NCBI GenBank assembly: GCA_028279595.1
Contig: JANQNK010000013.1
Location: 53,682 to 117,681 of the forward strand
Reading direction: 5' to 3'
Length of the DNA stretch: 64,000 nt
Source: Thermoplasmatota archaeon
GTDB taxonomy: Archaea; Thermoplasmatota; JAKEGO01
Position 1 is the stretch's first letter; the number at the start of each line of letters is the position of its first letter. Shown here piece by piece: positions 1 to 9,520 of this stretch. A model generated the notes under the pieces. The model ran no database searches and was not told where the DNA came from. It saw nothing but the letters and a program-made list of their open reading frames with translations. The translations under genes and the position numbers were made by a program.

Positions 1-1554
1 GAGCGACCCCATCCTCACGGTGCTGCCGATCTCCTCGAGGACCTCTATGTCCCCGGGATCGCCGTTCCCGTCGCAGATCCTCTCGAGAATGTCCTTCATC
101 TTCTTGGTGCCGATGCGGCACGGAGGACATTTCCCGCACGACTCGTACTGTGTGAAACTAATGAAGTAGCGGGCGACGTCGACCATGCACGTCTCCTCGT
201 CCATGACGACCATCCCGCCGGAGCCCATTATGGCCCCCGCCTGCTGGAGTGATTCGAAGTCCACGGGCAGATCGAGCATTGATTCCGGGATGCAGCCCCC
301 GGACGGCCCCCCGGTCTGGACGGCCTTCAGCTTCCCTCCGTCGGGGACGCCGCCGCCTATGCCTTCGACGATCTCCCTTATCGTGGTCCCCATCGGGACC
401 TCGACGAGCCCTGGATACTTCACCTTCCCGGTGAGCGCGAAGACGGCCGTGCCCTTGGTCCCTTCCGATCCGATGGACGCGAAGTGCTCCGCGCCGAGCC
501 TCATGATCGCGGGGACGCTGGCGAGCGACTTCACGTTGTTGATGACCGTCGGTTTTCCCCAGAGCCCTTCCTGGGCGGGATACGGAGGCCTGGGACGGGG
601 CATTCCCCGCTTCCCCTCGATCGAGGCCAGCAGGGCGGTCTCCTCCCCGCAGACGAACGCCCCTGCTCCCTCCTTGATGTGGATGCTGAGGCTGAAACCG
701 CTGCCCATGATGTCCTCTCCGAGGAATCCGACCTCCTCCAGCTTCGCGATGGCGATCCTGAGCCTCTTGATCGCGAGGGGGTATTCGGCCCTCGCATAGA
801 TGTAGGCCTCGTCGGCCCCGATGGCGTAGGAGGCTGTCGTGAGTCCCTCGAGCAGTCGGTAGGGATCTCCCTCGAGGATGCTCCTGTCCATGAACGCCCC
901 CGGGTCGCCCTCGTCGGCGTTGCACACCATGTAGCTCTTGTCGGTCCTGTTCTGCCTGCACATCTGCCATTTCCTTCCGCTAGGGAATCCGGCACCGCCG
1001 CGCCCCCTCAATCCGGACTCGAGGACGGTCTCGATGACCTCATCGGGGGTCATCGCCAGGGCCTTCTTCAGTCCCTCGAAGCCGCCCTGGGAGATGTAGT
1101 GTTCGAGCTCGACAGGGTCGATTATCCCGTTGTTCTCGGTGATTATCCTCTTCTGGGTCGCGGTGACCGGATGGTCCCAGATGCTGGGGACGTCGCCAAA
1201 TGCGTCGCCTATCGAACCGAGCAGGGCCTCGGTGGGATATCTCTTGTGAGTTATGATCGAGTCAAGGAGCCCGCCCATGGTCCTGCCTTCCACCGGTCCG
1301 TAGGCCACCGGGGGATTGCCGTGGACCTGGATGGACACCAGCGGCTCGAAGCAGCATGTGCCTATGCATCCGACCTCCGAGAGCCTCAGGTCCGCACCGT
1401 TCTCGGCCATCCATCGCTCCGTCTCGCGCTTCACCTCGCCGATGCCCGCGGCGATCCCGCAGGACGCGGTCCCCAGATAGACCACCCCATCGGTCGACTG
1501 GAGGTCGTCCCAGACCTTATCGGCCTCGGCCTTGAGCACGTCGAAATCCGTCAT
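1..1554 (-). CDS. NuoF-type NADH-binding flavoprotein subunit, C-terminus cut off by window
   Basis: This protein should oxidise NADH at FMN and pass electrons to iron-sulfur clusters, as in NuoF, HoxF or the HydB subunits of bifurcating hydrogenases. I translated the frame by hand. Residues 1-110 form a thioredoxin-like 2Fe-2S domain (cysteines in GTASCG and GCIGTCC). The NuoF core follows, with the FMN/NADH loop GRGGAGFPSGRKW, the VCNADEGDPGAFMDR block, and the 4Fe-4S motif ESCGKCPPCRIG near residue 480. The ATG at 1554 overlaps the stop of the upstream NuoE-like gene (ATGA), so the two are translationally coupled. 518 codons are visible and the gene runs off the left edge. Whether the partner is a hydrogenase, formate dehydrogenase or another oxidoreductase cannot be seen here. 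Confidence 0.93.
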   Translation of the reverse strand, partial: MTDFDVLKAEADKVWDDLQSTDGVVYLGTASCGIAAGIGEVKRETERWMAENGADLRLSEVGCIGTCCFEPLVSIQVHGNPPVAYGPVEGRTMGGLLDSIITHKRYPTEALLGSIGDAFGDVPSIWDHPVTATQKRIITENNGIIDPVELEHYISQGGFEGLKKALAMTPDEVIETVLESGLRGRGGAGFPSGRKWQMCRQNRTDKSYMVCNADEGDPGAFMDRSILEGDPYRLLEGLTTASYAIGADEAYIYARAEYPLAIKRLRIAIAKLEEVGFLGEDIMGSGFSLSIHIKEGAGAFVCGEETALLASIEGKRGMPRPRPPYPAQEGLWGKPTVINNVKSLASVPAIMRLGAEHFASIGSEGTKGTAVFALTGKVKYPGLVEVPMGTTIREIVEGIGGGVPDGGKLKAVQTGGPSGGCIPESMLDLPVDFESLQQAGAIMGSGGMVVMDEETCMVDVARYFISFTQYESCGKCPPCRIGTKKMKDILERICDGNGDPGDIEVLEEIGSTVRMGSL

Positions 1555-2018
1555 TCCGACACCCCCTTCGAGACCGTCCTGTCGACGATCTCCTTGGCAG
1601 TGCCGGGAGCCATCTTCCCGTGGATCTCGTCATCGACGACGATCACCGGTGCGACAGCGCAGCATCCCATGCATGCCACCCTCTCGAGGGTGAACTTACC
1701 GTCGGGTGTGGTCCCGCCGGCCTTGACCCCGAGGTCATCCTCGATGATGTCCATTATGGCCGCGCCTCCCTTGACGTGGCACGCGGTTCCCAGACAAACC
1801 TTGACCTCGTGCTCCCCGGGCTTCGAGAACCTGAACTGTGAATAGAACGTGGCAACACCATACGCTTCGTTCCGGGAAATCCCGAGGACGTCCTCGATGG
1901 TCACGAGTGATTCTGGCGAGATGTACCCCTGTGCTTCCTGGACCGCCTGGAGAGCGGGTATTATCGCGCCCTTCCGGTCCTTGAACGATTCGATTATCTT
2001 CCTGATGTCAGTTACCAT
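1551..2018 (-). CDS. NuoE-type 2Fe-2S thioredoxin-like subunit
   Basis: This 155-residue protein is the usual partner of NuoF-type flavoproteins. It carries one 2Fe-2S cluster in a thioredoxin-like fold. A helical N-terminal part (IIPALQAVQEAQGYI, then SRNEAYGVATFYSQF) is followed by the cluster ligands in CLGTACHVKG and ACMGCCAVAP. Length and motif order fit the family closely. It overlaps the NuoF-like gene by four bases (ATGA). The start at 2018 is an ATG directly after a GAGGGGTTTGAAGG stretch that can act as ribosome-binding site. Upstream (2019-2100) there is an AT-rich TATA-like stretch, so this is probably the first gene of the transcript. Confidence 0.93.
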   Translation of the reverse strand: MVTDIRKIIESFKDRKGAIIPALQAVQEAQGYISPESLVTIEDVLGISRNEAYGVATFYSQFRFSKPGEHEVKVCLGTACHVKGGAAIMDIIEDDLGVKAGGTTPDGKFTLERVACMGCCAVAPVIVVDDEIHGKMAPGTAKEIVDRTVSKGVSE

Positions 2019-2189
2019 CCTTCAAACCCCTCCCAGCAGCTCCTCTTCGCTTGCGAGTAGAACGATTTTATAGATAAGGATTGTGGGTCTCGCACGCCCC
2101 ATCCGACCGGTCATCGGCGGCTGTCACCGTCCCCTCGTTGTATCGGTAGAGCCATCGCTGTTCGTTAGCATTATGATAACAGATGCCCG

Positions 2190-3323
2190 TCAGATCTCGA
2201 ACTCTTCCTGGGGCATCTCCTTCTTCTGCTCACCCGCCTCGTAGTCCTTCACGGTCTTCTCCGAGTCCTCGTCGAGCTCCTTGATCTCGAAGTCCTCGTC
2301 GTGCTGGACGTGGAGTTCCTCCACCTTGTCGTCGAAGATGACGCCCTCGGGTTCGAAATCGACGGTATCGTCGGATTCGGTCTTGAACTCCATCTCCTCG
2401 TCAGGTTCGAACTCCATCTCCTCCTCGGTCTCGAACTCCATCTCTTCCTCGGGTTCGAACTCGGTCTCCTCGTCATCAGCCTTGAACTCCATCTCCTTTT
2501 CTGGTTCGAATTCCATTTCGGCACCCTCCGGCTCGAACTCCGTATCCCCCGACTCGAAATCGACCTGGTCGGGGATGATCTCCATCTTCTCGCCCTCCTT
2601 TTCCCTCGTCTTCTTGACGACCCTCTCAAGGGCCACCGCCGACTGCTTGTAACGAGCATCCTGCTCGGTGATCGTGTGGTGATACTCCGCGGGCCTCTTG
2701 TCCGTGGTACCCATGTATATCGAGAAATCGAAGGCGTCCGGATCGAGGCATCCCTCGGCCACGGCCGCGACGATGAGCCCGAAGAAGAAGATAGCGATCA
2801 GGAGGAACGGTATACCGAAGGCGATCGGCGGAAAGAAGGACAATACGGTCGGGATGAGGATGGCGCCCGAGGCCAACCGGAACATATGATTGCTCTTGTC
2901 GAACTCGTTTATCGCCGTGTAACTCAATCCCATGATAGCCATTATCAGGATGATGAAGAGGAGGAGTATCAGAAGGCTCCGCGCATAGAATGGGAGGAAG
3001 TAGAAGAGGGCTAGGGGGACGGTGATCGCGATCAATGCCCCGATCATCATCATGAAGACCGCACCTAGGAACAGGGCCGACCCCTTCCTGCTCACCTGCA
3101 GCGAGGTCTCGATGCGTCTGCCCATACCACCTATCTTGATGTACAAGGGTTCGATGCGCCTCCATATCGGATCGAGGAGCATCTCTATCTTCAACCATAC
3201 GAAATTGAACCTGATTCGGATGGGGGCGAGCTTTGCCCACACTCTCGAGAGAGCCTCCCAGATGGTCAACACGACCTTGGCGAAGAGAACGGCGGTCTTC
3301 GTCATGCCATCGGAAGCTCCCAT
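2190..3323 (-). CDS. Polytopic membrane protein with long acidic repeat tail, function unknown
   Basis: I do not recognise the family. From the ATG at 3323 (an in-frame GTG lies one codon upstream) the protein is 377 residues. An amphipathic basic N-terminal part of about 75 residues is followed by about four hydrophobic segments (roughly 85-112, 115-140, 155-172, 173-195). The last 150 residues form a highly acidic cytoplasmic or external tail built of repeated EFEPE / EEMEFE units, ending in EMPQEEFEI. A TATA box reads GTTTTATATA on the minus strand at 3370-3361, which would put transcription start about 15 bp before the ATG. It is transcribed divergently from the coiled-coil gene at 3805. 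Confidence 0.85.
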   Translation of the reverse strand: MGASDGMTKTAVLFAKVVLTIWEALSRVWAKLAPIRIRFNFVWLKIEMLLDPIWRRIEPLYIKIGGMGRRIETSLQVSRKGSALFLGAVFMMMIGALIAITVPLALFYFLPFYARSLLILLLFIILIMAIMGLSYTAINEFDKSNHMFRLASGAILIPTVLSFFPPIAFGIPFLLIAIFFFGLIVAAVAEGCLDPDAFDFSIYMGTTDKRPAEYHHTITEQDARYKQSAVALERVVKKTREKEGEKMEIIPDQVDFESGDTEFEPEGAEMEFEPEKEMEFKADDEETEFEPEEEMEFETEEEMEFEPDEEMEFKTESDDTVDFEPEGVIFDDKVEELHVQHDEDFEIKELDEDSEKTVKDYEAGEQKKEMPQEEFEI

Positions 3324-3804
3324 CACGACCCACCCCGAGTTTCATGGGGATTGCCCTCAGTATATAAAACGATTGCCCAATGGTCATCTGATGGACGGTT
3401 TTCCGGTAATGGGAATGACCGCTCCACCGCCGATGAATTATCTGTTTCTCAAGGAAGGTAGGATCAGTGAACGCCCGGAATTTTAATCAGAAAAAACCGA
3501 CGGATCCGTCGACTCACTTTATTCCGCTTTTTTTCCAGAACCTGCTAGCCCGGAAACCGGAAAATCGTCCTGCCAAAATGAAATTTTTTTCCCGCAGGCC
3601 GCAGGAAAACAACAGGCACTGGCTATCAGAAAAACAGTTGAGTTTCTCAGTTTTCATCCCGTGGATATATCCTGTGATGACCGAAATAAAAACCTCGAAA
3701 ATCCGATGATTATCACCTTCGGTTTTTTGGTGTTTTCCCAGTTATCTTTAAATATCATCCAGACAATCTGCCGTAGGGTGGTCGGAATCGTCGACAAACG
3801 GCGG
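3324..3804. other. AT-rich intergenic region between divergent genes
   Basis: No convincing gene is seen in this 480 bp. It holds the minus-strand TATA box at 3361-3370, the plus-strand TATA-like stretch CTTTAAATAT near 3746-3755 for the coiled-coil gene, and a 14 bp perfect palindrome at 3498-3511. The plus-strand reading frame stays open from 3661, but base composition there is intergenic in character and no homologous-looking protein sequence appears before the ATG at 3805. Confidence 0.6.
3498..3511. promoter_or_regulatory. 14 bp perfect palindrome, possible operator
   Basis: CGACGGATCCGTCG is a perfect dyad in an otherwise AT-rich divergent intergenic region. Its position between two divergent promoters fits a binding site for a dimeric regulator. 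This is inferred from symmetry alone. Confidence 0.35.
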
Positions 3805-6800
3805 ATGGCGGTAGAACGGATAACCTATTCGAGGGATCTCATACAGGGATTCCAGAAGAAGGGTGTTGTGTTACCGTCATCGCTCAAGCTCCTCAAGGAG
3901 GCTGACGAGGAGCTGTCGTCGCGGCATTTTGAGAAGGCTATCGAATTGGCGAAGAGTTCGCAGGATGACGCCAAGGCGATCTATCGGGACCACCTCCGTT
4001 CCGAGGACCTCAAGAAGAAGATCAAGAACATCCGGAAGAGCGCTCCGACCGATGTATCGGACACGATCGATGCCTCCATGGACGAGTACGGCAAGCACCT
4101 TAAGGCGGGCAAGTACAAGGAGTTCAACAGGGAGGCCGAGGACCTCATCCGTCAGCTCAAGTCCGGAGCGGACGCGGGCGTCAAGAAGCGCCCCGCGATC
4201 AAGAGGAAGAAGAGCGTGACCCGCGAGGATGCGGCTTCCTACCTGCAGGCCATCGCGCTCGAGACCCTCGAAGCGCAGAAGTCCGGACTTCCGACATCGG
4301 ACATCGAGGAGATGCTCCGGGATTCACGGGACCTGATCGAGGGCGGTTTCTTCCGAGAATCGATGAACACGGGCAAGGAGGCCATGGCCCGGATCGACGA
4401 GCTCCGCAAGCAGCACGAGGAGTACGTCCATCAGGTGGCCGCAGCGACCGAGGCGATACAGTCGCTCAAGGCCCAGGGACTGAAGACCGGAAGCCTCGAG
4501 AAGCTGCTTGCCAAGGCGAGGAAGGCCCTTGACGGAGTGAACTACCCCCAGATGACCGAGCACCTCAACCGGCTCTACGAGAAGATGGAGGACTCGAAGG
4601 ACCATCACGGGGAGTCGCTCGAGATCATCGCATCCACCGAGACGCTCATCAAGGAGGCGGGACAGGCGGGCGCATCGCTCGGCTTCGCCACCTCCCTGCT
4701 GGAGGAGGCCAAACAGCTGGCCGACAAGGGCGACTACGCCCAGGCAAAGAAGATCGGCAAGGAGGCCCACGACGAGGCCGTCAAGTCGATACAGATATCA
4801 CTGGAGAAGATCAAGCGTGAGGAGGCGGACGTAAATCAGATCAAGACCCTCATGGACGAGGCCCGCGAGGCGATCGCCGAGACCACGCAGTACGTACCCA
4901 TCCCCGCCGCGGGCGAGATGCTCGAGAAGGCGGAGGACCTTCTGAAGGACCACGACTCCATAGACGAGGCGAGAAGGCTCGCCACGGACGCGAAGGCGAT
5001 GGCCCTGGAGACGAAGAAGCAGTACATCGAGACCACCGAGAAGGTCCAGGAGGCGAACAAGATCCTGTCGAGGCTTCGGGAGGCGGGTCTGCGACCCCAG
5101 TCGCAACAGGACATGCTCGTGCAGGCCCTGGGCGCCATAGACGAGAACAATTACCTCGAGGCACTCAGGCTCTCGAAGAAGGTCCTGAAGGACCTCAGCG
5201 CGATGGACAACGAGCGGATGAACGCCGAGGAGTCCCTGAAGAAGGCCCGCGGAATGGTCAACGACGTCGTGGGTATCCTCGAGACCGAGGAGATCGACGA
5301 GATGAACTCGACCCTCGACAGGGCCGACTCATCCGCTGCCAACGGTTCGTTCAAGGAGGCCTCCACCGCGGCCGGAAAGGTCATCGAGAAGCTCGAGGAC
5401 ATGGTCTCGACCAATCGGGACGAGTTCATCAAGGCCAAGGAGAAGCTCTCCGAGGTGAAGATGGCGGTTCAGCTCCTCAAGAAGGAGGGCGTCGTAACCG
5501 ACCAGCTCACCGAGATACTTGCCTCTGCCGAGGACGAGCTCCGCGGCAAGGAGTTCAAGAAGGCAATGGATGCCCTCGGGATACTAGACGAGCTCATCTC
5601 GGCCCTGAGGGACGCCTATGACAGGTCCAAGACGATGCTCACGGCCGTGCAGATGGTCCTTGACGGGATGAAGGAACGCGGCCTCGATGTCACAAGGTTC
5701 GAGGAGACCTACAAGCAGGCCAAGGAACTCTTCGACAAGGGAGATTACGAGTCTGCCTTCGGGATCGCCGAAGGAATACAGAAGGAGAGCATGCCCGACC
5801 TCGCGAGCTATGAGACGATCGAGGACGCAAGCGCCTACATCGCAGAGATCAGGCGCAACATGCACATGATCCGGGAGGGTCTTCCCGAGGTCGTCGACGT
5901 CGAGGAGAAGCTCGGGATCTCTGGGATCTTCAAGGAGTACTACAGGCGCCTGCTCTACAGTGTGATAGACGGCGCGCTGCGCGACGTCGAGAGGGCTGAC
6001 GGACTCATCGCCGAGGGCAAGACCGGCGAGGCGAAGGACCTCGCTGAAAAGGCCATGAAGATGTCGGAGAACGTCGGCGCCCGCTACCGCGACGCGCTCG
6101 AGTTCCTCTATCAGGCGAAGACGATCATAAACGAGGTCGAGGGCCCGGAGCTCTCGAAGCTCGAATCCATATACAAGCAGGCGAAGGCCGCGATGGAACA
6201 GGCCGACTACGACAGGACCATGCGCCTGTCCGAGGACGTCGTGAAGAGAGCCGAACCGCTCATCGAGAAGTTCGGGTCCTCCGTCAAGCCGCTTGACGGT
6301 TCCGATGTGGCCATCAAGCCGCTGGACGCGGACGGGGACATCCCCGTCGCAACACCGGTCCCGGAAGAGTCCCCTGACGAGGACGCGAGGGCAACGGTCG
6401 ACTCGTCCTGGGCAATACTCAGGGAGTTCGAGAAGATCGGACTGGACATCAGGGAGGAGAAGGAGCTCATGCAGGCCGCCGAGGACGCTGTCCAGGCAGG
6501 TCAATACATCGAGGCCATGAACCTCTCTGAGCAGGCCAAGCTATCGGTCGTCCTGAAGGGCGAGACCCTGCTCAGCTCCGAGGCCGAGGCGGATCCCGAG
6601 GCCACGGTCGCCCGAGACACGCTCGACAAGTGTCAGGTGCTGGTCGAACACATGGCCGAGAACGAGATCACCCACAAGTCGGTCGACCTGCTGATGTCAC
6701 GTGGCGAGGAGGCCTTCGACGAGGGCCGGTTCTCCGCCGCCATCACTTTCGCCGAGGAGGCCATCAACAAGGCCGACCGGGTCATCGAGGACTGGCAGAA

Positions 6801-7359
6801 GGCCGAGTTCCTCCTCAAGATCGCGGACGAGGAGTCCTCGAAGTCCGACAAGGACGTATCAACCCTCATGCAGAGCGCGGTCACGGAGTTCGAGTCACGG
6901 AACTTCAGGTACGCCATGCGGCTGACCGAGCGGATATTCGACATGCTCGGCACACCGTCGGAAAGGTACGAGTTCTCGCCCACCCCCGTTCCCGGAACGG
7001 GATCGCCAAGGCCGGCTCCCGCCGAGGCCGAGACGGAGGTCGCTCCTGCGCCCGCGCCCGAACCGGAACCTGTGCCGGCACCGGAACCCGAACCGGTCGC
7101 CGAGGAGCCCGCAGAGGACTTCGAGAAGGACTGGGACTCCTTCGAGAGCGAGGGCGGGACCGAGTGGATGGACGGAGAACCGGCCGAGGAGCCCGCACCG
7201 GAGCCGGAGCCAGTTCCGGAGCCCGAACCGGAACCGCTGCCAGTGGCCAAGACGGCACCCGTCGGAGAGGACGGCGTCAGCAAGGAGGAGTGGATGGAGG
7301 AACAGAAGGACGTCACCGACACCCTCATGCGGCTCAAGCAGATGTACCTGAACAAGTGA
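3805..7359 (+). CDS. Long alpha-helical coiled-coil repeat protein with EPEP-rich linker
   Basis: From the ATG at 3805 this is a 1184-residue, almost wholly helical and charged protein without signal peptide or membrane segment, so it is probably cytoplasmic. It consists of about eight to ten degenerate units of about 100 residues. Each carries a TPR-like pair such as GDYAQAKKIGKEA, NYLEALRLSKKV, GDYESAFGIAEGI, ADYDRTMRLSEDV, GQYIEAMNLSEQA and GRFSAAITFAEEA. Residues from about 1070 on are rich in Pro-Glu repeats (PEPEPVP type), and a final charged helix reads EEWMEEQKDVTDTLMRLKQ. The start was chosen because a TATA-like box at 3746-3755 would place transcription start near 3778, excluding the upstream extension. 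A GTG at 3778 in frame is an alternative leaderless start. Role unknown; a scaffold is a guess. Confidence 0.85.
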   Translation: MAVERITYSRDLIQGFQKKGVVLPSSLKLLKEADEELSSRHFEKAIELAKSSQDDAKAIYRDHLRSEDLKKKIKNIRKSAPTDVSDTIDASMDEYGKHLKAGKYKEFNREAEDLIRQLKSGADAGVKKRPAIKRKKSVTREDAASYLQAIALETLEAQKSGLPTSDIEEMLRDSRDLIEGGFFRESMNTGKEAMARIDELRKQHEEYVHQVAAATEAIQSLKAQGLKTGSLEKLLAKARKALDGVNYPQMTEHLNRLYEKMEDSKDHHGESLEIIASTETLIKEAGQAGASLGFATSLLEEAKQLADKGDYAQAKKIGKEAHDEAVKSIQISLEKIKREEADVNQIKTLMDEAREAIAETTQYVPIPAAGEMLEKAEDLLKDHDSIDEARRLATDAKAMALETKKQYIETTEKVQEANKILSRLREAGLRPQSQQDMLVQALGAIDENNYLEALRLSKKVLKDLSAMDNERMNAEESLKKARGMVNDVVGILETEEIDEMNSTLDRADSSAANGSFKEASTAAGKVIEKLEDMVSTNRDEFIKAKEKLSEVKMAVQLLKKEGVVTDQLTEILASAEDELRGKEFKKAMDALGILDELISALRDAYDRSKTMLTAVQMVLDGMKERGLDVTRFEETYKQAKELFDKGDYESAFGIAEGIQKESMPDLASYETIEDASAYIAEIRRNMHMIREGLPEVVDVEEKLGISGIFKEYYRRLLYSVIDGALRDVERADGLIAEGKTGEAKDLAEKAMKMSENVGARYRDALEFLYQAKTIINEVEGPELSKLESIYKQAKAAMEQADYDRTMRLSEDVVKRAEPLIEKFGSSVKPLDGSDVAIKPLDADGDIPVATPVPEESPDEDARATVDSSWAILREFEKIGLDIREEKELMQAAEDAVQAGQYIEAMNLSEQAKLSVVLKGETLLSSEAEADPEATVARDTLDKCQVLVEHMAENEITHKSVDLLMSRGEEAFDEGRFSAAITFAEEAINKADRVIEDWQKAEFLLKIADEESSKSDKDVSTLMQSAVTEFESRNFRYAMRLTERIFDMLGTPSERYEFSPTPVPGTGSPRPAPAEAETEVAPAPAPEPEPVPAPEPEPVAEEPAEDFEKDWDSFESEGGTEWMDGEPAEEPAPEPEPVPEPEPEPLPVAKTAPVGEDGVSKEEWMEEQKDVTDTLMRLKQMYLNK

Positions 7360-7419
7360 GCCCGATCCCTACCTTAAAACGAATTCTTAGCGAGGTCCAG
7401 TGAGTTTTACGCGTCCGCC

Positions 7420-9282
7420 TCAGTCCTCGGAATGGTCGTTCTTGCTGTCGGGCGCACCGATACCGTCCCTGACCTTCACGACGATCCCCTTCCCGAACCG
7501 CGGAAGCTCCTCCCCGGTCAGAATGGTCCGTCCGACGGCCATAACCTCGTCGTTGCAATTGACGACGATGGTCTCCTCCATCACACCAAGTCCCGGGTCG
7601 GCGTCGATGACGAACTGGGCGAACACGTTCCTTCCGAGCCGATTGTTCTCCGCGGAATCGTCGTTTACTATGACCCGCATCGTCGGAGCCTCCGTACCGG
7701 CCTGGATACGCCGTGCACCCGCGACCTTCAGGCTGAAGAACCCGTCGTTCCGCATCGACAGCACGTGGTCGCCGTCGGCGTGAACGGTCCTGATCCTTCC
7801 CGTCTTGCTGGACGTGACTATCGACAGCCTGCCTGCGAGGACGAGGTCCGCGATCACGGGTCCGAACTGATATGCGGCTACGGTCCTCACGCGCCTCTCG
7901 TCAGGGTCCTCGATGGGGTCCCCCCTCTCTATCGTCACCGACCTGTCCACGGCCTTCCGCCAGAGGGACATCTCTCCGGACGTGTGCACCAGGCCAGCCG
8001 GATAGATCTGGTCCAGCGAATCCGGTATGAACCCGATCGGGTGATGGAAGATGACACGGTCCCTCTCCTGCTGGTTGTCGAAGGGACTCCCCTCCTTGAG
8101 CTGGACCACTGACCAGTCGCCCTTCAGGACGACCCTCTCCTTGAGCCGTTTCCGGTACCTGACGAAGGCGGGCCTCTGGACATCCACCAGGTTCGTGACG
8201 AACTCGCTGGTCCTCGATAGCGGTTCGAACCTCTCCATCTTGTCAGACCATTCGAGCAGATGCCTGTAGGCGGCGTAGAGGTCCGGATGGCACGACGTCC
8301 TCATGGCCACGAACTCCCAGAGACTGCCCTCCGCGATCGCCTGGTGGATGGCCTTGATCTCCTGGAACGACGTCCAGAGGTTGTGTCGCGCAAGGGCCTC
8401 CTGCCTCACATCGGGCTTCTGCTGCATAAGTTCCTTGGGGGTGTACCTGCTGCAGGTCTCGCACGAGCAGGGGAAGGCTGACAGTTCCTTGAGATGCCTT
8501 GTCCCCCACGGGAACATTATCCTGTCGTCGATGGCGTACTTCGCATACGCCGATGAATCGAAGAGGTCCATTCCCATGAGTGTCGCGAGCCCGAACACCA
8601 TGGGATGTCCGGCGCCGAACAGATGTGTCGGCCTCTCCGGAGGGAGGTTGAGCACCGAGGACATCACGACGTCCACGAGCTCGACGTACCTGTAGTCCTC
8701 CATCAGCGGGACGACCCCGCCGATCGGATGGACCTGGAGGTCCATGTCGCGGTAGGCCCTAGCACACCTGGCCCTCTGGTCGGGGAAGATGGATCCCTGG
8801 ACGGGCGCTGCGATGGCACGCCCCTTGCGCCCCTTCGCCGCCTCGCCGGCCCTCTTGACGGTCTCGTCGACCATCGAAATGACTTCCTTCCTCTCCGTGT
8901 CGGGCTCGGTGAAGAGGTCGAGGATCGTCGAGATGTCCGAACCGATCTTCGCCTGGAACCTCATTATATCCTTGGGCTTCACATCGACATGGCCGTAGAC
9001 GTGGGCCTGGAACGTCCCGGAATCTGTCATGATCGGGCCGTCGAAGTTGAGGACCGTGTGGAGCCCGTGCTTCTCGAACGCCTTCCTGTGACGCGCCGAT
9101 CTGAGGATTATGTAAGCGTTGGTGATGAGGCCGTCGGCTCCCATCTTCTTGAAGTCCTCTGGCTTGATGATGAGCTTCAGCGGGTTGACCACGGGCAGCA
9201 GCGTCGGCGTGTTGAGCACGCCGTGCTCGGTGTGGAATGTGCCAAGCCTGGCCAGGCCGTCCCGCTTCTTTATCTCGAACAT
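7420..9282 (-). CDS. tgtA: Archaeosine tRNA-guanine transglycosylase
   Basis: TgtA exchanges guanine-15 in the D-loop of archaeal tRNAs for preQ0, the first step of archaeosine formation. The 620-residue protein has the TIM-barrel catalytic domain (GVLNTPTLLPVVNPL, MTDSGTFQAHVYG, GGVVPLMEDYRYVELVDVV) and the zinc site in CSCETCSRY. A long middle part is followed by a C-terminal PUA domain (about 545-615, with LKVAGARRIQAG and LPRFGKGIVVKVRDG). Length fits the full archaeal enzyme with its extra C-terminal domains. The ATG at 9282 was chosen because the TATA box on the minus strand at about 9304-9314 lies 25 bp upstream, giving a leaderless start that begins MFEIKKRDGLARLG as expected. Confidence 0.96.
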   Translation of the reverse strand: MFEIKKRDGLARLGTFHTEHGVLNTPTLLPVVNPLKLIIKPEDFKKMGADGLITNAYIILRSARHRKAFEKHGLHTVLNFDGPIMTDSGTFQAHVYGHVDVKPKDIMRFQAKIGSDISTILDLFTEPDTERKEVISMVDETVKRAGEAAKGRKGRAIAAPVQGSIFPDQRARCARAYRDMDLQVHPIGGVVPLMEDYRYVELVDVVMSSVLNLPPERPTHLFGAGHPMVFGLATLMGMDLFDSSAYAKYAIDDRIMFPWGTRHLKELSAFPCSCETCSRYTPKELMQQKPDVRQEALARHNLWTSFQEIKAIHQAIAEGSLWEFVAMRTSCHPDLYAAYRHLLEWSDKMERFEPLSRTSEFVTNLVDVQRPAFVRYRKRLKERVVLKGDWSVVQLKEGSPFDNQQERDRVIFHHPIGFIPDSLDQIYPAGLVHTSGEMSLWRKAVDRSVTIERGDPIEDPDERRVRTVAAYQFGPVIADLVLAGRLSIVTSSKTGRIRTVHADGDHVLSMRNDGFFSLKVAGARRIQAGTEAPTMRVIVNDDSAENNRLGRNVFAQFVIDADPGLGVMEETIVVNCNDEVMAVGRTILTGEELPRFGKGIVVKVRDGIGAPDSKNDHSED

Positions 9283-9303
9283 CGGACGTGGATTGACCTG
9301 CCT

Positions 9304-9314
9304 GTATAAATAAG
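9304..9314 (-). promoter_or_regulatory. TATA box for tgtA
   Basis: The minus strand reads CTTATTTATAC here, about 25 bp before the ATG at 9282. The spacing implies that transcription and translation start at the same place (leaderless mRNA). Confidence 0.6.
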
Positions 9315-9520
9315 GGAACGGCGGGGACCTGCCCGATACCCATCCCGGAGCCATCCTCCCCAAGCCGACCGAATGATATGCGAACGGTCCACGGACCCGC
9401 TCGATCCAGGGACGGTCAAAGGATCGACGCGTCTCGCTGGCGTCGATGTGATGGGTCGGGTTGTATTTTCACTCCGCTCCCCGGAAAGGTTAAAATGGAC
9501 GGTCGGCCTATCACCGACCG

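Noticed and set aside
484..1845. 453-codon plus-strand open frame opposite the NuoF/NuoE genes
   Set aside because: The opposite strand codes a NuoF protein with all expected motifs; the plus-strand frame is Arg/Gly/Asp-rich low-similarity sequence typical of antisense frames in GC-rich DNA.
3661..3804. 48-residue N-terminal extension of the coiled-coil protein
   Set aside because: It precedes the likely transcription start after the TATA-like box at 3746-3755 and has intergenic base composition.
5584..6504. 306-codon minus-strand frame inside the coiled-coil gene
   Set aside because: Leu/Arg/Val-rich antisense of a highly helical coding sequence; no promoter or recognisable domain.
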